Positions 22,270 through 30,859 of a DNA stretch of 64,000 nt are shown here, one piece after another (within the stretch, counting starts at the first letter, position 1; each line of letters opens with the position of its first letter). Source of the stretch: Herbidospora solisilvae. GTDB lineage: Bacteria; Actinomycetota; Actinomycetes; Streptosporangiales; Streptosporangiaceae. The translations under genes and the position numbers were made by a program. The notes below the pieces were generated by a model that searched no databases, was not told where the DNA came from, and saw only the letters and a list, made by a program, of their open reading frames with translations. The stretch covers positions 63,312 through 127,311 of the forward strand of contig NZ_WXEW01000003.1 in the NCBI RefSeq assembly GCF_009901565.1, in the 5' to 3' direction.

Positions 22270-24717
22270 TTACTCGACGTCCACGACCGGGCTGCCCGGG
22301 CGGCACCGCTCGGGGAGCGGCTCCGTGTTGCACCCCGTCAGGATCCGCAGGATCTGCGGGTCGTGGTCGGAGGCCTGGTCGGAGAACTCGGCGTTGATGT
22401 GCACGACGCCGTAGGCGTAACCCTTGATGTTCGGGGTCACCAGGATGTGGTCGAGCGCCTGCGAGTTGCCGTCGAAGATGTACGAGTACCGCTCACCGGC
22501 GGGCAGGTCGTTGATCAGCGCCTTCAGGAGCGCGCCGTTGTCGGTGAGGGTCGAGACGGCGGGCGAGAACTGGTAGTCGTTGATGTCGCCCAGGACCACC
22601 GCGCGGGCCTGGCCGCCGCTCTTGGCGTTCAGGTCGGCGATGAAGTTGCGCACCTCGGTCGCCTGCGCGATGCGCTGGACCTCGGTGGTGCGGTTCGGCG
22701 GCTGGACGGCGGCCGAGTGGGGGTGGTCGCCGCCCTTGCTGTTGAAGTGGTTGGCGACGACGAAGAGCTGCTTGTTGCCGTCGTACAGGAACTCTCCCAC
22801 GAGCGGCTTGCGGCTGGACGACCACGCCGACGACGTCGGGTTGATGCGGCCGGGGCTGGCCGACAGGTAGACCTGGTTGCTCGTCGGACGCTCGCGCAGC
22901 ACCGTCACGGCGGTGTTGGCGTCGCCGCCCGGACGGTCCACGAAGGTGGTCCGGGCCGGGTTGAACAGGAAGACCTGGCGGATGTTGCCGCCGGGGGCGC
23001 CGCCGTCGGTGCCCTCGTTGGGGTCGATCGAGCGCCAGTCGTAGGTCGGGCCGCCGGCCGCGACGATGGCCGCGATGAACTTGGCCACGGTCTGGTCGGC
23101 CGCCACGGTGCCGGTGGCGGTGCCGTTGTTGTCCTGGATCTCCTCCAGGGCCAGGATGTCCGGCGTGCCGAGGTTGACGACCACGGCCTCGGCGAGGCGC
23201 TGGTACTTCGCCGCCGAGTCGCCGACGGTCAGGTTCTCGACGTTGTACGTCACGATCGACAGGTCGCCGGCCTTCTTCGCCGGGGTCACCTTCTGGCGCT
23301 TGAGGCCGCCCTCGGTGATGGCGCCGAGCTGGGTGGCCTGCAGGACGTAGCCGCCGAAGCTCTGGTAGTCGATGACGCCGGTGGTGCCGGCGGCCAGCGT
23401 CGAGCCGACGTTGGCGGCGGGGGCGCCGACGAGCGACTGGATGAAGAACCGGCCCGCGTTGTTGTCGGCGTAGTCGAGGTAGATGTGGCCGCCGCGCGGG
23501 GTCGGGTTGTGCGCCGGGTCGAAGGTGACCCACAACTCGCCGAACTCGGTGTTGACCGGGCTGACCAGCTTGGTGGTCTCCGCGACGGTGGCGCGCATGC
23601 CCTCGTGGATCTCCAGCCAGTCGAGCACGTACGACGACGGCTCCAGCGGCTGGGCCTCCAGGGCGCCCGACTTGGTGTAGACCGGGGGCAGGTCCACGGT
23701 CACCGGCGCGGGCAGCGCGTTTCCGCTCGACAGCTTGACGGTGCTGACGGTGCCGCCGAGCTCGGTCAGCGCCTGCGAACCCGTGGCGGGGCGATACTCG
23801 GTGACGCGGCCGGAGGCCAGCACCGAGTCGCCGGGCACGACCGTCGGCGAGGTCGTGCCCATGAAGACGAAGATGCCCTCGGAGGTCAGCGGGTCGGCGT
23901 CGGCCGACGGGTCCTGCATCCAGTAGCCGCGCGAGCTGCCGGTGGTGCGGACGGCGGTGACGATGCCGGGCACGTTGGTGACGTTCTGGCCGACGATCGG
24001 GGAGATCCGGCCGCTGCCCTGGATGTCGTGGATGCGCACGGCACCGGGCGTCGGGTCGGTCGGGCCGCCCGTGTCGGTCGCGGTGACCGTGGTGCCCGCG
24101 GTGTTGGTGGCCTTCGGCACACCGGCGGTGAAGTCGACCGAGTTGTTGTCGGTGTCGGTCATCGCGCCGGACCGGGCGGCGGCCGTGGTGTTCGACAGGC
24201 CGGGGGCCGCGAGGGTCTCGACGTTGGCGGTGGCGCCGTAGCCGACGAGGTCCTTCACGTTCGGGGCGGTCGCGCAGGAGGTGCCGCAGCCGACCAGCGG
24301 AACTTGCGCGGTGACCAGCGCGACGACCCCGGAGGTGCCCGACATCGGGATCGAGCCGACGGCGTCGGGGGTCGGCAGGCTCAGCGTGCCGCCGGCGCCC
24401 GGGGCCTGCTGGACCAGGTATCTCCCGTTGGCCGGGATCGTTCCGCTCAGGTTCGTCATCTGGAAGACGGCACCTGCGGCCGAGGCGTATTGAACGCTCC
24501 AACCGGACACGTTGATCGGGCTGCCGGTGAGGTTCGCCAGCTCGATGTAGTCGTTCTTGATGGTCGCGCCCGAGTTGCCGCCACCGCCGTAGACGCCGGA
24601 GATGACGACGTCGGTCGAGAGGGCGTTCGCGGGAGCCGGGACGGTCGTCAGGGTGGCCGCGACCGCTAACGACAGACCTGCCGCAGCGATCAGGCGGCGT
24701 GCTCTGGGATTAGCCAC
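22270..24717 (-). CDS. Secreted ExeM/NucH-type endonuclease/exonuclease/phosphatase with lamin-tail domain
   Basis: An 815-residue extracellular nuclease. The signal peptide is RRLIAAAGLSLAVAATLTTVPAPANA. Residues about 33-150 form a lamin-tail domain (VVISGVYGGGGNSGATIKNDYIELANLTG). An OB-fold-like YhcR-type module follows (VRIHDIQGSGRISPIVGQ). The C-terminal half is an EEP nuclease: VTYNVENL, ILALEEIQDNNG, VVANHFNSKGGD, VVLGDINDYQF and SDHDPQI hold the metal and phosphate ligands. GTG 24717 has AAGGAG 10 nt upstream. Likely role: degradation of extracellular DNA for phosphate and nucleosides. Confidence 0.92.
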   Translation of the reverse strand: MANPRARRLIAAAGLSLAVAATLTTVPAPANALSTDVVISGVYGGGGNSGATIKNDYIELANLTGSPINVSGWSVQYASAAGAVFQMTNLSGTIPANGRYLVQQAPGAGGTLSLPTPDAVGSIPMSGTSGVVALVTAQVPLVGCGTSCATAPNVKDLVGYGATANVETLAAPGLSNTTAAARSGAMTDTDNNSVDFTAGVPKATNTAGTTVTATDTGGPTDPTPGAVRIHDIQGSGRISPIVGQNVTNVPGIVTAVRTTGSSRGYWMQDPSADADPLTSEGIFVFMGTTSPTVVPGDSVLASGRVTEYRPATGSQALTELGGTVSTVKLSSGNALPAPVTVDLPPVYTKSGALEAQPLEPSSYVLDWLEIHEGMRATVAETTKLVSPVNTEFGELWVTFDPAHNPTPRGGHIYLDYADNNAGRFFIQSLVGAPAANVGSTLAAGTTGVIDYQSFGGYVLQATQLGAITEGGLKRQKVTPAKKAGDLSIVTYNVENLTVGDSAAKYQRLAEAVVVNLGTPDILALEEIQDNNGTATGTVAADQTVAKFIAAIVAAGGPTYDWRSIDPNEGTDGGAPGGNIRQVFLFNPARTTFVDRPGGDANTAVTVLRERPTSNQVYLSASPGRINPTSSAWSSSRKPLVGEFLYDGNKQLFVVANHFNSKGGDHPHSAAVQPPNRTTEVQRIAQATEVRNFIADLNAKSGGQARAVVLGDINDYQFSPAVSTLTDNGALLKALINDLPAGERYSYIFDGNSQALDHILVTPNIKGYAYGVVHINAEFSDQASDHDPQILRILTGCNTEPLPERCRPGSPVVDVE

Positions 24718-24972
24718 AGGTGTTCTGCTCCTTGGGGGAGATGGTCTCCACAGAGCATGGTGGCACCGCATATGCCTTGGAAATGGCACATTCTGCTACT
24801 ACCGAGGAGTTCGCCGTTTCTTTCCGTGACGTTCTACTTCGAACAGCTCCGCGACGTGGACAAACGGCCGTCTGACGTCACTCGTGGACGGATCGACGAC
24901 AGTCCCGGTGAAATGCCGGCGCGGCTTCCCGCATGAAGAGGGTGTACGCAACCCCGCCGACGAAGGACACAA

Positions 24973-25478
24973 GTGGATGAACGCCAGATCGGTTCGAGGA
25001 GGTCTACCGGCAGACATACGGCCACCTCACCTCCTACGCCGCCCGCCGCTGCGCCGACCCCCACGACGCCGCGGACGTGGTCGCCGAGACCTACGAGATC
25101 GCCTGGCGGAAGATCGCCCGACTGCCGTCCGGCCACGAGGCACTGCTCTGGCTCTACGGCATCGCCCGCCGCGTCGTCGCCGGTCATCGCAGGGGTGAGG
25201 CGAGACGGCGGTCCCGCCTGACCGAGCTCGACGGCGACCTCGCCGCCCTCTACGCCGACCCGGTCGAGCTGACCGCCGTCCACGAGGTCTTCGCGACCCT
25301 CAAGGCCGAGGACCGTGAGCTCCTGGGCCTGCTCGCCTGGGAGGGCCTGTCCCACGAGGAGATCGCCGCCGTCCTCGGCATCTCCCGCAACGCGGTCCGC
25401 ATCCGCCTCCACCGCGCCCGGCGCCGCTTCTCCGACCGACTCGACCAGACAGCCCTTCCGGCGGAAAGGCCCCAGTGA
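24973..25478 (+). pseudogene. ECF-type sigma factor with 5' frameshift
   Basis: A GTG at 24973 behind GAAGGA opens VDERQ, after which the frame changes. From 24987 the plus-strand frame reads DRFEEVYRQTYGHLTSYAARRCADPHDAADVVAETYEIAW (region 2), then REARRRSRL and a region 4 HTH (DRELLGLLAWEGLSHEEIAAVLGISRNAVRIRLHRARRR). Adding one base near 24985-24988 restores a continuous sigma factor of about 168 residues. In the conserved frame no ATG, GTG or TTG exists before 25077, so as written only a 133-residue protein lacking most of region 2 could be made. It overlaps the anti-sigma-like gene by 4 bp. A sequencing error is possible. Confidence 0.75.
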
Positions 25479-26314
25479 ACGACATCGACGACCTCATCGC
25501 ATCCCTGGCCAGGGTCGAGCCCGGCCGTCCGGGGGCCGATCCGTCCGGCGCGGGGGCGCGGACGCTGCTGGCCCAGATCACCGTGAGGAAACCGGCCAAC
25601 AGGACCAGGCGCATCGGCCTGGCCCTCGCCGGGGCGGCCGCGGCGGCGGGAGTCGTGCTCCTCCAGGCCGGCTCGCCCTCCTACGCCGTCACCAAGGACG
25701 CCGACGGCGTCGTATGGATCAAGATCCACGACTTCGGCGACGTCAGCGGCCTGCGCGCCGATCTGGCCGGTCTGGGGGTGTCGGCCATGGTCGACAGTGT
25801 GCCGGCCGGTCACTGGTGCCGCGAGCCGAGGGGCGAGACCATCCTCGATCCGGCGCCGGGCCTCTATTCGCTCCCTCAGGACGGCCCGGTCTTCACGATG
25901 CGCATCGACGGCAACCTGCTCGAGCCCGATCAGACGATCGTCTTCACCGTCGGCGCGGGCGGGAGCGTCAGCACCCTGGTCTACCGGGGGCCGGTCGCGC
26001 CGTGCGAACTCGTACCGAGACCGCCCTTCGACGGAGAGATGACCGACGAGCCGTTCCGGTTCGCGGACGTGCCCGGCATCGAGGGGCGGACCGTCGGCGA
26101 GGTGCTGCCCGGGCTGCGGGAGGAGGCCGTCGAGTTCATGGTCATCGACATTCCGCCGGGCAACCCCGGGGGCTGGGGGACGGGGCCGATCCGAAAGAAG
26201 GTCGACCACGACTGGCACGTCTGGGGGGCCGTCCGGTTCTCCGGCGATCCCGGCACGCTTGTGCTCCTGGTCACCGAGGAGAACCTCGGCCGCAACCCCG
26301 TCACCGGCGACTAG
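25475..26314 (+). CDS. Anti-sigma-factor-like single-pass membrane protein
   Basis: A 279-residue protein starting at GTG 25475, overlapping the ECF sigma stop by 4 bp. The first 45 residues are cytoplasmic (DIDDLIASLARVEPGRPGAD). One transmembrane helix follows (IGLALAGAAAAAGVVLLQAG), then an extracytoplasmic domain of about 210 residues with two cysteines. No zinc-binding HxxxCxxC motif is seen, so it is not a ZAS-type anti-sigma factor. Coupling to the sigma gene is the main argument for the role. If the sigma gene is truly dead, this protein may be orphaned. Confidence 0.7.
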   Translation: MNDIDDLIASLARVEPGRPGADPSGAGARTLLAQITVRKPANRTRRIGLALAGAAAAAGVVLLQAGSPSYAVTKDADGVVWIKIHDFGDVSGLRADLAGLGVSAMVDSVPAGHWCREPRGETILDPAPGLYSLPQDGPVFTMRIDGNLLEPDQTIVFTVGAGGSVSTLVYRGPVAPCELVPRPPFDGEMTDEPFRFADVPGIEGRTVGEVLPGLREEAVEFMVIDIPPGNPGGWGTGPIRKKVDHDWHVWGAVRFSGDPGTLVLLVTEENLGRNPVTGD

Positions 26315-27084
26315 AACGAGGTCGACTCTCCGGGCTCCAGAAGGTGCAGCCGGTCGGCGAGTTCGTACTTCTCGAAGGCGTCCAGCAGGTCGGCCGGCCC
26401 CTCGGTGAAGTGCTGCCAGCCCTCCATGTGGACGGGGATCACCACCTCCGCGCCGGTGATCAACGTCGCCTCCACCACCTCCTCGGCCGTGAAGGTCAGG
26501 AAACCGTCGAGCAGCGGGGTCCGGGCCGCGCCGGCGAAGAAGATGCCGGCGTCCATCGGGCCCAGGCGTTCGGTGATCTCGCGGGTCGCCTCAAGCGAGG
26601 CGTTGTCGCCGCTCACGTAGATCGCCGGTAGATCGAAGGCGGTCAGCACGAAGCCCGTCACCGGGCCGGTGAGATCTTCCGTGCCGGGTGGCCCGTGGCG
26701 GCCGGGCACCCACGTGATGCGGAGGGAGCCGCCGTCGGGCCGCTCGAAGGTGAGGTGGTCCCAGGGCCGGAGGCCGGTGATGTCCTCGCCGAGCCGTTCG
26801 GCCGCCTCCGGGGTGGTCAGCACCTCGGGCACCTCGTCGAGCAGGGCCCGGCCCGAGCGGTCGAGGTTGTCGGCGTGCTGATCGTGGGAGAGCAGGACGA
26901 TGTCGAGATCGCCCAGTTCCTCCAGGGAGACGGCCGGGCCGGTGGTCTTGATGAGCGTCCGGGTGCCGCTGGGGATCGGTCCGGGCGCGTCGAAGGCCGG
27001 ATCGGTGAGCAGCCGGAGGCCGCCGATCTCCAGCAGCGCCGTGGGCCCGCCCACCAGTCGCACGGTGCAGGTTTTCCGCTCCAT
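26311..27084 (-). CDS. MBL-fold metal-dependent hydrolase
   Basis: A 257-residue UlaG-like metallo-beta-lactamase-fold hydrolase. The metal motif is LSHDQHADNLD (H-x2-H-x-D); further ligands are His in VPGRHGP, Asp in YVSGDNAS and His in VIPVHMEGW. ATG 27084 is chosen because the upstream in-frame extension runs into the riboswitch promoter. It is divergent from the cobalamin riboswitch. Its 3' end overlaps the anti-sigma-like gene by 4 bp. Substrate unknown. Confidence 0.9.
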   Translation of the reverse strand: MERKTCTVRLVGGPTALLEIGGLRLLTDPAFDAPGPIPSGTRTLIKTTGPAVSLEELGDLDIVLLSHDQHADNLDRSGRALLDEVPEVLTTPEAAERLGEDITGLRPWDHLTFERPDGGSLRITWVPGRHGPPGTEDLTGPVTGFVLTAFDLPAIYVSGDNASLEATREITERLGPMDAGIFFAGAARTPLLDGFLTFTAEEVVEATLITGAEVVIPVHMEGWQHFTEGPADLLDAFEKYELADRLHLLEPGESTSF

Positions 27085-27134
27085 CACCCCATCCTGCGCA
27101 CACTCCGCCAGGGGGATTCGTCCGGGGGTGCCGG

Positions 27135-27181
27135 ACACCACATGTTGATGTGACAGCCGATCTCGATCCCAGATATGGTGT
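27135..27181 (+). promoter_or_regulatory. nrdAB promoter with two NrdR-box-like elements
   Basis: A -35-like GTGACA (27150-27155) and -10 TATGGT (27174-27179) with an 18-bp spacer sit just before the riboswitch. ACACCACATGTTGATG (27135-27150) and ATCCCAGATATGGTGT (27166-27181) each match about 10-11 of 16 positions of the NrdR box as I recall it and are offset by exactly 31 bp, about three helical turns, the phasing typical of tandem NrdR boxes. The second box covers the -10. Confidence 0.5.
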
Positions 27182-27184
27182 CCC

Positions 27185-27380
27185 ACGCGTTGGTTCGCCC
27201 CGCCCGCCAGCCGGGGCGCCGTAAGAGGGAACCCGGTGGGAATCCGGGACTGCCCCGCAGCGGTGAGTGGGAACGAAAGCCGTCAATCGAGCACTGGGCT
27301 GCCGAAAGCCTGGGAAGCGACGGCCGGTAGGCGCTTCGAGAAGAAGCACGCCCGCGAGTCCGAAGACCTGCCAATCGCGT
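27185..27380 (+). promoter_or_regulatory. Cobalamin (adenosylcobalamin) riboswitch
   Basis: The conserved core is clear: GTAAGAGGGAACCCGGTG, then GACTGCCCCGCAGCGGTGAG, a variable region, and the B12 box GAGTCCGAAGACCTGCC. The closing stem P1 pairs ACGCGTTGG (27185-27193) with CCAATCGCGT (27371-27380, one bulge). About 80 nt of GC-rich leader, able to pair with the RBS region, separates it from nrdA at 27464. B12-riboswitch control of class Ia nrdAB is known in Streptomyces, where cobalamin represses the oxygen-dependent enzyme in favour of class II NrdJ. Confidence 0.95.
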
Positions 27381-27463
27381 TTTGGTCCGAGGCCGCGTGG
27401 GACGGCCCCGCCCGGTGCCCTCGTGCCCGCGCGCCTCGGTGAGTTCGCGAGGAGAGGACGAGG

Positions 27464-29743
27464 ATGCGCATCAAGAAGCGCGACGGCTCGCTCGAACCGG
27501 TCGACGTGACCAGGATCGTGGCCGCGGTGGAGAGTTGTTCCGGCGGGCTCGACGACGTCGAGCCGCTGCGGGTCGCCACCAGGACGATCAGTGGCCTGTA
27601 CGACGGCGCCACCACCGCCGAACTCGACCGTCTGTCGATCCAGACCGCCGCCGAGATGATCGGCGAGGAGCCGCAGTACTCCCGGCTGGCCGCGCGGCTG
27701 CTGGCGGCGTACATCCGCAAGGAGGTCGAGGCCGACACGTTCAGCCGGTCGATCAAGGAGGGCCACGCCCTCGGCCTGATCGGCGACACCACCGCCGCCT
27801 TCGTGGCCGACCACGCCGACCTGCTCGACGCCACGATCGACACCGGCAACGACCGGCGGTTCGAGTACTTCGGCCTGCGCACCGTGTACGACCGCTACCT
27901 GCTCCGCCACCCCCAGACCCGGCTCCCCGTGGAGACCCCGCAGTTCTGGCTGCTCCGGGTGGCCTGCGGGCTGGCGCGCACGCCCGAGGAGGCGGTCGAG
28001 CTCTACCGCCTGATGTCCTCGCTGTCTTATCTGCCCAGCTCGCCGACGCTGTTCAACTCCGGCACCGGGCACACCCAGATGTCGTCGTGCTACCTGGTCG
28101 ACTCCCCGCGCGACGAGCTCGGCTCGATCTACGAGCGGTACGCCCAGGTCGCCCACCTGTCGAAGTTCGCCGGCGGCATCGGCATCTCCTGGTCGCGGGT
28201 CCGGTCGAGGGGCGCCCTGATCAAGGGCACCAACGGCCACTCCAACGGCATCGTGCCGTTCCTGCGCACCCTCGACGCCTCCGTGGCCGCCGTCAACCAG
28301 GGCGGCCGCCGCAAGGGCGCCGCGTGCGTCTACCTGGAGCCCTGGCACCCCGACGTCGAGGAGTTCCTGGAGCTGCGGGACAACACCGGCGAGGACGCCC
28401 GCCGCACCCACAACCTCAACCTGGCCAACTGGATCCCCGACGAGTTCATGCGCCGCGTCGAGGCCGACCAGATGTGGTCGCTGTTCGACCCGAACGAGCT
28501 GCCCGAGCTGCCCGACCTGTGGGGCGAGGCCTTCGACGAGGTCTACCGCAAGGCGGAGCAGGACGGCCGTCAGGTGCGCCAGATCCGCGCCCGCGACCTC
28601 TACGCCAAGATGATGCGCACCCTGGCCCAGACCGGCAACGGCTGGATGACCTTCAAGGACACCTCGAACCGCACCTGCAACCAGGCCGCCGAGCCGGGCA
28701 ACGTGGTGCACCTGTCGAACCTCTGCACCGAGATCATCGAGGTGTCGAACGACGAGGAGACCGCGGTCTGCAACCTGGGCTCGATCAACCTGGCCGCCCA
28801 CCTGGCCGACGGCGGCATCGACTGGGCCAAGCTCCGCCGGACCGTCAAGACGGCCGTGGTCTTCCTCGACCGCGTGATCGACATCAACTACTACCCGACC
28901 AAGCAGGCCGCGGCGAGCAACCCCCGCTGGCGTCCGGTCGGCCTCGGGCTGATGGGGCTCCAGGACGTCTTCTTCGCGCTCCGGCTGCCCTTCGACTCCC
29001 CCGAGGCGAAGGAGCTCTCCACCCGGATCTCCGAGGAGATCTACCTGACCGCTCTGGACACCTCGGCCGACCTCGCGGCGGAACACGGGCCGCATCCGGC
29101 GTACGAGGAGACGTGGGCCGCCCGCGGCAGGCTCCAGCCCGACCTGCACGGCCTCAGCCCCGAATGGACCGCGCTCCGCGCGAAGATCGCCGAGCACGGG
29201 CTGCGCAACTCCCTGCTGATCGCCATCGCCCCGACCGCGACCATCGCCTCGATCGCGGGCTGCTACGAGTGCGTCGAGCCGCAGGTGTCGAATCTCTTCA
29301 AGCGCGAGACGCTGAGTGGAGAGTTCCTCCAGATCAACAACGCGCTGGTCGCCGAGCTCAAGGCGCGCGGCCTGTGGACGGAGCCGATCCGCATGGCCAT
29401 CCGCCAGGCCGAGGGCTCGGTCCAGGGCATCGCCGAACTGCCCGGCGAGATCAGGACCCTGTTCCGGACCGCCTGGGAACTGCCCCAGCGGGCGCTGGTC
29501 GACATGGCGGCGGCGCGTGGCCCGTACATCGACCAGAGCCAGTCGCTCAACCTGTTCATGGCCAGTCCGACCATCGACAAGCTCTCGTCGATGTACCTCT
29601 ACGCCTGGAAGTCGGGCCTCAAGACCACCTACTACCTGCGCTCGCGCCCCGCGACGCGCATCCAGCAGGCCACCGTGCCGGTGCTGACCGCCGCCGAGGT
29701 CTGCTCCCTGGAGAACCCCGAGTCCTGTGAGGCGTGCCAGTGA
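27464..29743 (+). CDS. nrdA: Ribonucleoside-diphosphate reductase class Ia, alpha subunit
   Basis: A 759-residue catalytic subunit making deoxyribonucleotides. Residues 1-88 are the ATP-cone allosteric domain (MRIKKRDGSLEPVDVTRIVAAVE). The catalytic barrel shows GHTQMSSCYLVD (active-site Cys), VVHLSNLCTEI and NLGSINLA (second Cys), and SNPRWRPVGLGLMG. The tail ends CEAC, the redox-relay cysteine pair. A GGAGAGGACGAGG region serves as RBS. It overlaps nrdB by 1 bp (TGATG). Under control of the B12 riboswitch it should be on when cobalamin is short, implying an NrdJ elsewhere in the genome. Confidence 0.96.
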   Translation: MRIKKRDGSLEPVDVTRIVAAVESCSGGLDDVEPLRVATRTISGLYDGATTAELDRLSIQTAAEMIGEEPQYSRLAARLLAAYIRKEVEADTFSRSIKEGHALGLIGDTTAAFVADHADLLDATIDTGNDRRFEYFGLRTVYDRYLLRHPQTRLPVETPQFWLLRVACGLARTPEEAVELYRLMSSLSYLPSSPTLFNSGTGHTQMSSCYLVDSPRDELGSIYERYAQVAHLSKFAGGIGISWSRVRSRGALIKGTNGHSNGIVPFLRTLDASVAAVNQGGRRKGAACVYLEPWHPDVEEFLELRDNTGEDARRTHNLNLANWIPDEFMRRVEADQMWSLFDPNELPELPDLWGEAFDEVYRKAEQDGRQVRQIRARDLYAKMMRTLAQTGNGWMTFKDTSNRTCNQAAEPGNVVHLSNLCTEIIEVSNDEETAVCNLGSINLAAHLADGGIDWAKLRRTVKTAVVFLDRVIDINYYPTKQAAASNPRWRPVGLGLMGLQDVFFALRLPFDSPEAKELSTRISEEIYLTALDTSADLAAEHGPHPAYEETWAARGRLQPDLHGLSPEWTALRAKIAEHGLRNSLLIAIAPTATIASIAGCYECVEPQVSNLFKRETLSGEFLQINNALVAELKARGLWTEPIRMAIRQAEGSVQGIAELPGEIRTLFRTAWELPQRALVDMAAARGPYIDQSQSLNLFMASPTIDKLSSMYLYAWKSGLKTTYYLRSRPATRIQQATVPVLTAAEVCSLENPESCEACQ

Positions 29744-30738
29744 TGCTGCTCGACCCCGGCATGAGCCTGACCCTGCGCCCGATGCGCTACCCCGCGTTCT
29801 TCGAGCGCTACCGCGACGCCATCAAGAACACCTGGACCGTCGAGGAGGTCGACCTCCACTCCGACCTCGCCGACCTGGGGAGGTTGTCGCCCGCCGAACG
29901 CCACCTGGTGTCGCGGCTGGTGGCCTTCTTCGCCACGGGTGACACGATCGTCGCCAACAACCTGGTGCTCAACCTCTACCAGCACGTCAACGCCCCCGAA
30001 GCGCGCCTCTACCTGTCGCGGCAGCTCTTCGAGGAGGCCGTGCACGTGCAGTTCTACCTGAACCTGCTCGACACCTACGTGCCCGACGAGCAGGAGCGCT
30101 TCGAGGCCTTCGCGGCGGTCGAGAACATCCCCTCGATCAGCCGCAAGGCCGAGTTCTGCTTCCGCTGGATCGACTCCCTGGGCGACCTCAAGAGCCTGGA
30201 GACCAAGGCCGACCGGCGGGCCTTCCTGCTCAACCTCATCTGCTTCGCCGCGTGCATCGAGGGCCTGTTCTTCTACGGCGCCTTCGCGTACGTCTACTTC
30301 CTGCGCTCCCGAGGCCTGCTGAACGGCCTGGCCTCGGGCACGAACTGGGTGTTCCGCGACGAGTCGATGCACATGGCGTTCGCGTTCGACGTCGTCGAGG
30401 TGGCCCGCGCCGAGGAGCCCGACCTGTTCGACGACGACCTGATCGCCGAGATCAGGCGGATGCTCGCCGAGGCGGTCGACTGCGAGGCCCAGTTCGCCGA
30501 AGACCTCCTCGGCCAGGGCGTGCCGGGCATGTCGATCGCCGACATGCGCCTCTACCTGGAGCACGTCGCCGACCGCCGGCTGGCCCAGCTCGGCGTCCCG
30601 CCCCTGTACGGCTCGAAGAACCCCTTCGCGTTCATGGAGCTCCAGGACGTGCAGGAGCTCTCGAACTTCTTCGAGCGCAAGGTCTCGGCCTACCAGGTCG
30701 GCGTCACCGGCACGGTCAGCTTCGACGCCGACTTCTAG
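29743..30738 (+). CDS. nrdB: Ribonucleoside-diphosphate reductase class Ia, beta subunit
   Basis: A 331-residue ferritin-like radical-generating subunit. Metal-binding carboxylates and histidines sit in FEEAVHVQFY (E-x2-H) and FRDESMHMAFA (E-x2-H). The tyrosyl-radical helix region is VHVQFYLNLLDTYV. ATG 29743 gives the usual MLLDPGMSLTLRPMRYP start and a 1-bp overlap with nrdA; GTG 29740 or 29734 are alternatives. No nrdS-like regulator follows, unlike the Streptomyces nrdABS operon; instead there is a hairpin at 30758 and then a sensor kinase. Confidence 0.95.
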   Translation: MLLDPGMSLTLRPMRYPAFFERYRDAIKNTWTVEEVDLHSDLADLGRLSPAERHLVSRLVAFFATGDTIVANNLVLNLYQHVNAPEARLYLSRQLFEEAVHVQFYLNLLDTYVPDEQERFEAFAAVENIPSISRKAEFCFRWIDSLGDLKSLETKADRRAFLLNLICFAACIEGLFFYGAFAYVYFLRSRGLLNGLASGTNWVFRDESMHMAFAFDVVEVARAEEPDLFDDDLIAEIRRMLAEAVDCEAQFAEDLLGQGVPGMSIADMRLYLEHVADRRLAQLGVPPLYGSKNPFAFMELQDVQELSNFFERKVSAYQVGVTGTVSFDADF

Positions 30739-30757
30739 CCGCGCCCGCTCATCCGCG

Positions 30758-30799
30758 CACCGGTGACCGTCATCCCCTTCGACGGGACGGTCACCGGTG
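30758..30799 (+). terminator. Hairpin downstream of nrdB
   Basis: CACCGGTGACCGTC (30758-30771) and GACGGTCACCGGTG (30786-30799) pair perfectly over 14 bp with a 14-nt loop, 19 bp after the nrdB stop. There is no T-run, so it may terminate poorly or stabilise the mRNA end. Confidence 0.6.
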
Positions 30800-30859
30800 A
30801 CCCGCCCGACCCGCGTCAGCAGGTCGCCCCGCGCCGCCGGTTGGGAGCAGAATGTCGGC

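Noticed and set aside
22258-24669. 803-residue open frame on the plus strand
   Set aside because: Antisense shadow of the secreted nuclease; Arg/Gly/Val-rich low-complexity product, no RBS.
24718-24972. Small gene between the nuclease and the sigma factor
   Set aside because: Short frames lack RBS and GC3 bias; the stretch is best taken as a promoter region for both divergent genes.
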